A DNA stretch of 51,671 nucleotides, taken from NCBI RefSeq assembly GCF_900103525.1, contig NZ_FNHN01000021.1:1-51671 (forward strand), read 5' to 3'. Below the pieces are notes generated by a model. It did no database searches and had not been told where the DNA came from. It saw only the letters and a list, made by a program, of their open reading frames with translations. Source of the stretch: Bacillus sp. OK048 (GTDB lineage Bacteria; Bacillota; Bacilli; Bacillales; Cytobacillaceae). Position numbers and translations under genes: made by a program. The first letter of the stretch is position 1; every line of letters starts with the position of its first letter. Below, piece by piece: positions 50,965-51,671 of this stretch.

Positions 50965-51228
50965 TAAACGTAAATATTGATTTCACTCAAATTGAAAAAT
51001 AGGCGGAGAAATTCCGTTTATTTCGGGAAATTCCCATATTTACCTTAAAATAAGCGGAGTTTTTCCGGTTATACGTTCCAAAACGATGGCTTTTGTCTTA
51101 TTGTGAACAGTTAGTCGGAATATCTCCGCTTATATCGGCTCCTTAAGCCCCCACTATCGATATTAGCCGGAAATTCTCCGCTTAAAAATTTTTCTACACG
51201 AAAATCAACAATGAATAATAGCAGAACC
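50965..51228 (+). repeat. Dispersed intergenic repeat, copy 3 of 3
   Basis: Collinear with the copies at 226 and 33277 and in the same orientation, with the same order of AGCGGA...TCCG hairpin modules and the same right edge CTACACGAAAATCAACAAT. It lies between the lysS terminator and the promoter region of the next rRNA operon. No gene is visible in 50950-51593. Confidence 0.9.
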
Positions 51229-51297
51229 TATTTTATTGTATAGAGGAGTTTGAAAATTGTTATTTTAGGATATTTAATAAATATCCTAGAAAAGCTA

Positions 51298-51326
51298 TTG
51301 CGCTGTTAAATAAATGGTGGTATATT
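51298..51326 (+). promoter_or_regulatory. Probable upstream rRNA promoter (P1)
   Basis: TTGCGC (51298-51303), a 17-base spacer and TATATT (51321-51326). An 11-arm palindrome at 51266-51288 lies directly upstream. Confidence 0.5.
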
Positions 51327-51379
51327 AATATCTGTTGTTGCGAAACAACATGATTTTTAAAAAAGAATTTAAAAAGTTG

Positions 51380-51408
51380 TTGACTTTAGGTTGATAACTT
51401 GATAAGAT
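51380..51408 (+). promoter_or_regulatory. Main rRNA promoter (P2)
   Basis: TTGACT (51380-51385), a 17-base spacer and TAAGAT (51403-51408), preceded by an A/T-rich tract (51358-51377) that could serve as an UP element. Confidence 0.75.
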
Positions 51409-51498
51409 GATAAAGTCGCTTTTGAGCGATGAACAAGAATTGCTCGATGAAATTATCGTAAGTTTGATATTTTATATAGTGATTCCGTGAGGTAGCTT

Positions 51499-51513
51499 TG
51501 TTCTTTGAAAACT
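51499..51513 (+). promoter_or_regulatory. rRNA leader boxA-like antitermination sequence
   Basis: TGTTCTTTGAAAACT is the conserved leader element found upstream of 16S genes in Bacillus. A hairpin, AGCTTTT with AAAAGCT (51546-51562), follows and may be part of precursor processing. Confidence 0.7.
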
Positions 51514-51593
51514 AAACAAACAAGAACGTCAACAAACAATTTTTTAGCTTTTTATAAAAGCTAAGCCAACGTAACAAAATGAGCTATATCAAC

Positions 51594-51671
51594 TTTCTTG
51601 GAGAGTTTGATCCTGGCTCAGGACGAACGCTGGCGGCGTGCCTAATACATGCAAGTCGAGCGAATCTTGAG
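51594..51671 (+). rRNA. rrs: 16S ribosomal RNA, 5' end only
   Basis: The universal 16S start is unmistakable: GAGAGTTTGATCCTGGCTCA at 51601-51620, then GGACGAACGCTGGCGGCG and CCTAATACATGCAAGTCGAG. The first mature base is estimated from the B. subtilis 5' end. The gene runs off the window. Confidence 0.98.

Noticed and set aside
1..51671. Mobile element, prophage or defence island
   Set aside because: All recognised genes belong to the conserved core of this neighbourhood in Bacillaceae; no integrase, transposase, phage structural gene or toxin-antitoxin pair is visible.

Overview
The window is a stretch of chromosome from an endospore-forming member of the Bacillaceae. It has low G+C, strong AGGAGG-type ribosome binding sites, frequent TTG and GTG starts, and many genes found only in spore formers (csfB, yabG, sspF, spoVG, fin, spoVT, yabP, yabQ, spoIIE). 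From memory, gene content and order match the origin-proximal region of Bacillus subtilis from the 3' end of rrnA through lysS to the next rRNA operon. The genus cannot be fixed from sequence alone. Nearly all genes lie on the + strand; only abrB and a tRNA-Met gene are on the - strand.

Layout. 1-140: 3' end of a 5S rRNA gene and its terminator. 226-494: copy 1 of a dispersed repeat. 667-7481: csfB, an Orn/Lys/Arg decarboxylase-family gene (yaaO), tmk, darA, holB, ricT, yabA, trmN6, rsmI. 7515-8306: abrB (-) and a regulatory intergenic region rich in Spo0A boxes. 8307-14329: metS, a parS site, tatD, yabE, rnmV, ksgA. 14374-18948: yabG, veg, sspF, ispE, purR, ridA/yabJ, spoVG. 19224-27020: glmU, prs, ctc, pth, fin, mfd. 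27084-33186: spoVT, yabM, mazG, rqcP, yabP, yabQ, divIC, yabR. 33277-33662: repeat copy 2 and tRNA-Met (-). 33832-38207: spoIIE, yabS, prkD. 38441-46243: tilS, hprT, ftsH, coaX, hslO, yacD, cysK. 46351-50904: folP, folB, folK, yazB, dusB, lysS. 50965-51671: repeat copy 3, rRNA promoters and leader, and the first bases of a 16S rRNA gene.

Functional themes. Core information processing is mixed with sporulation control. DNA and RNA maintenance is represented by holB, yabA, mfd, rnmV, ksgA, rsmI, trmN6, tilS, dusB, metS and lysS. Precursor synthesis is represented by tmk, prs, glmU, ispE, coaX, cysK and the folate genes. Readable promoter motifs form a small sporulation network: sigma-F sites before csfB and fin, both encoding sigma-factor antagonists; sigma-H before spoVG; sigma-G before sspF and spoVT; sigma-K before yabG; a 21-bp-spaced Spo0A-type promoter before spoIIE; and tandem Spo0A boxes in the abrB leader. 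The sigma-B motif before ctc adds general stress control.

No mobile element, phage, CRISPR array or defence system is visible. The items that most deserve a second look are the three-copy repeat that sits beside every structural RNA locus in the window, a second Spo0A-box and 21-bp promoter arrangement between abrB and metS, an intergenic parS site next to a large hairpin element, and the absence of several genes usually present in this neighbourhood (xpaC-yaaN, yaaR, yazA, pabB-pabA-pabC, tRNA-Glu).
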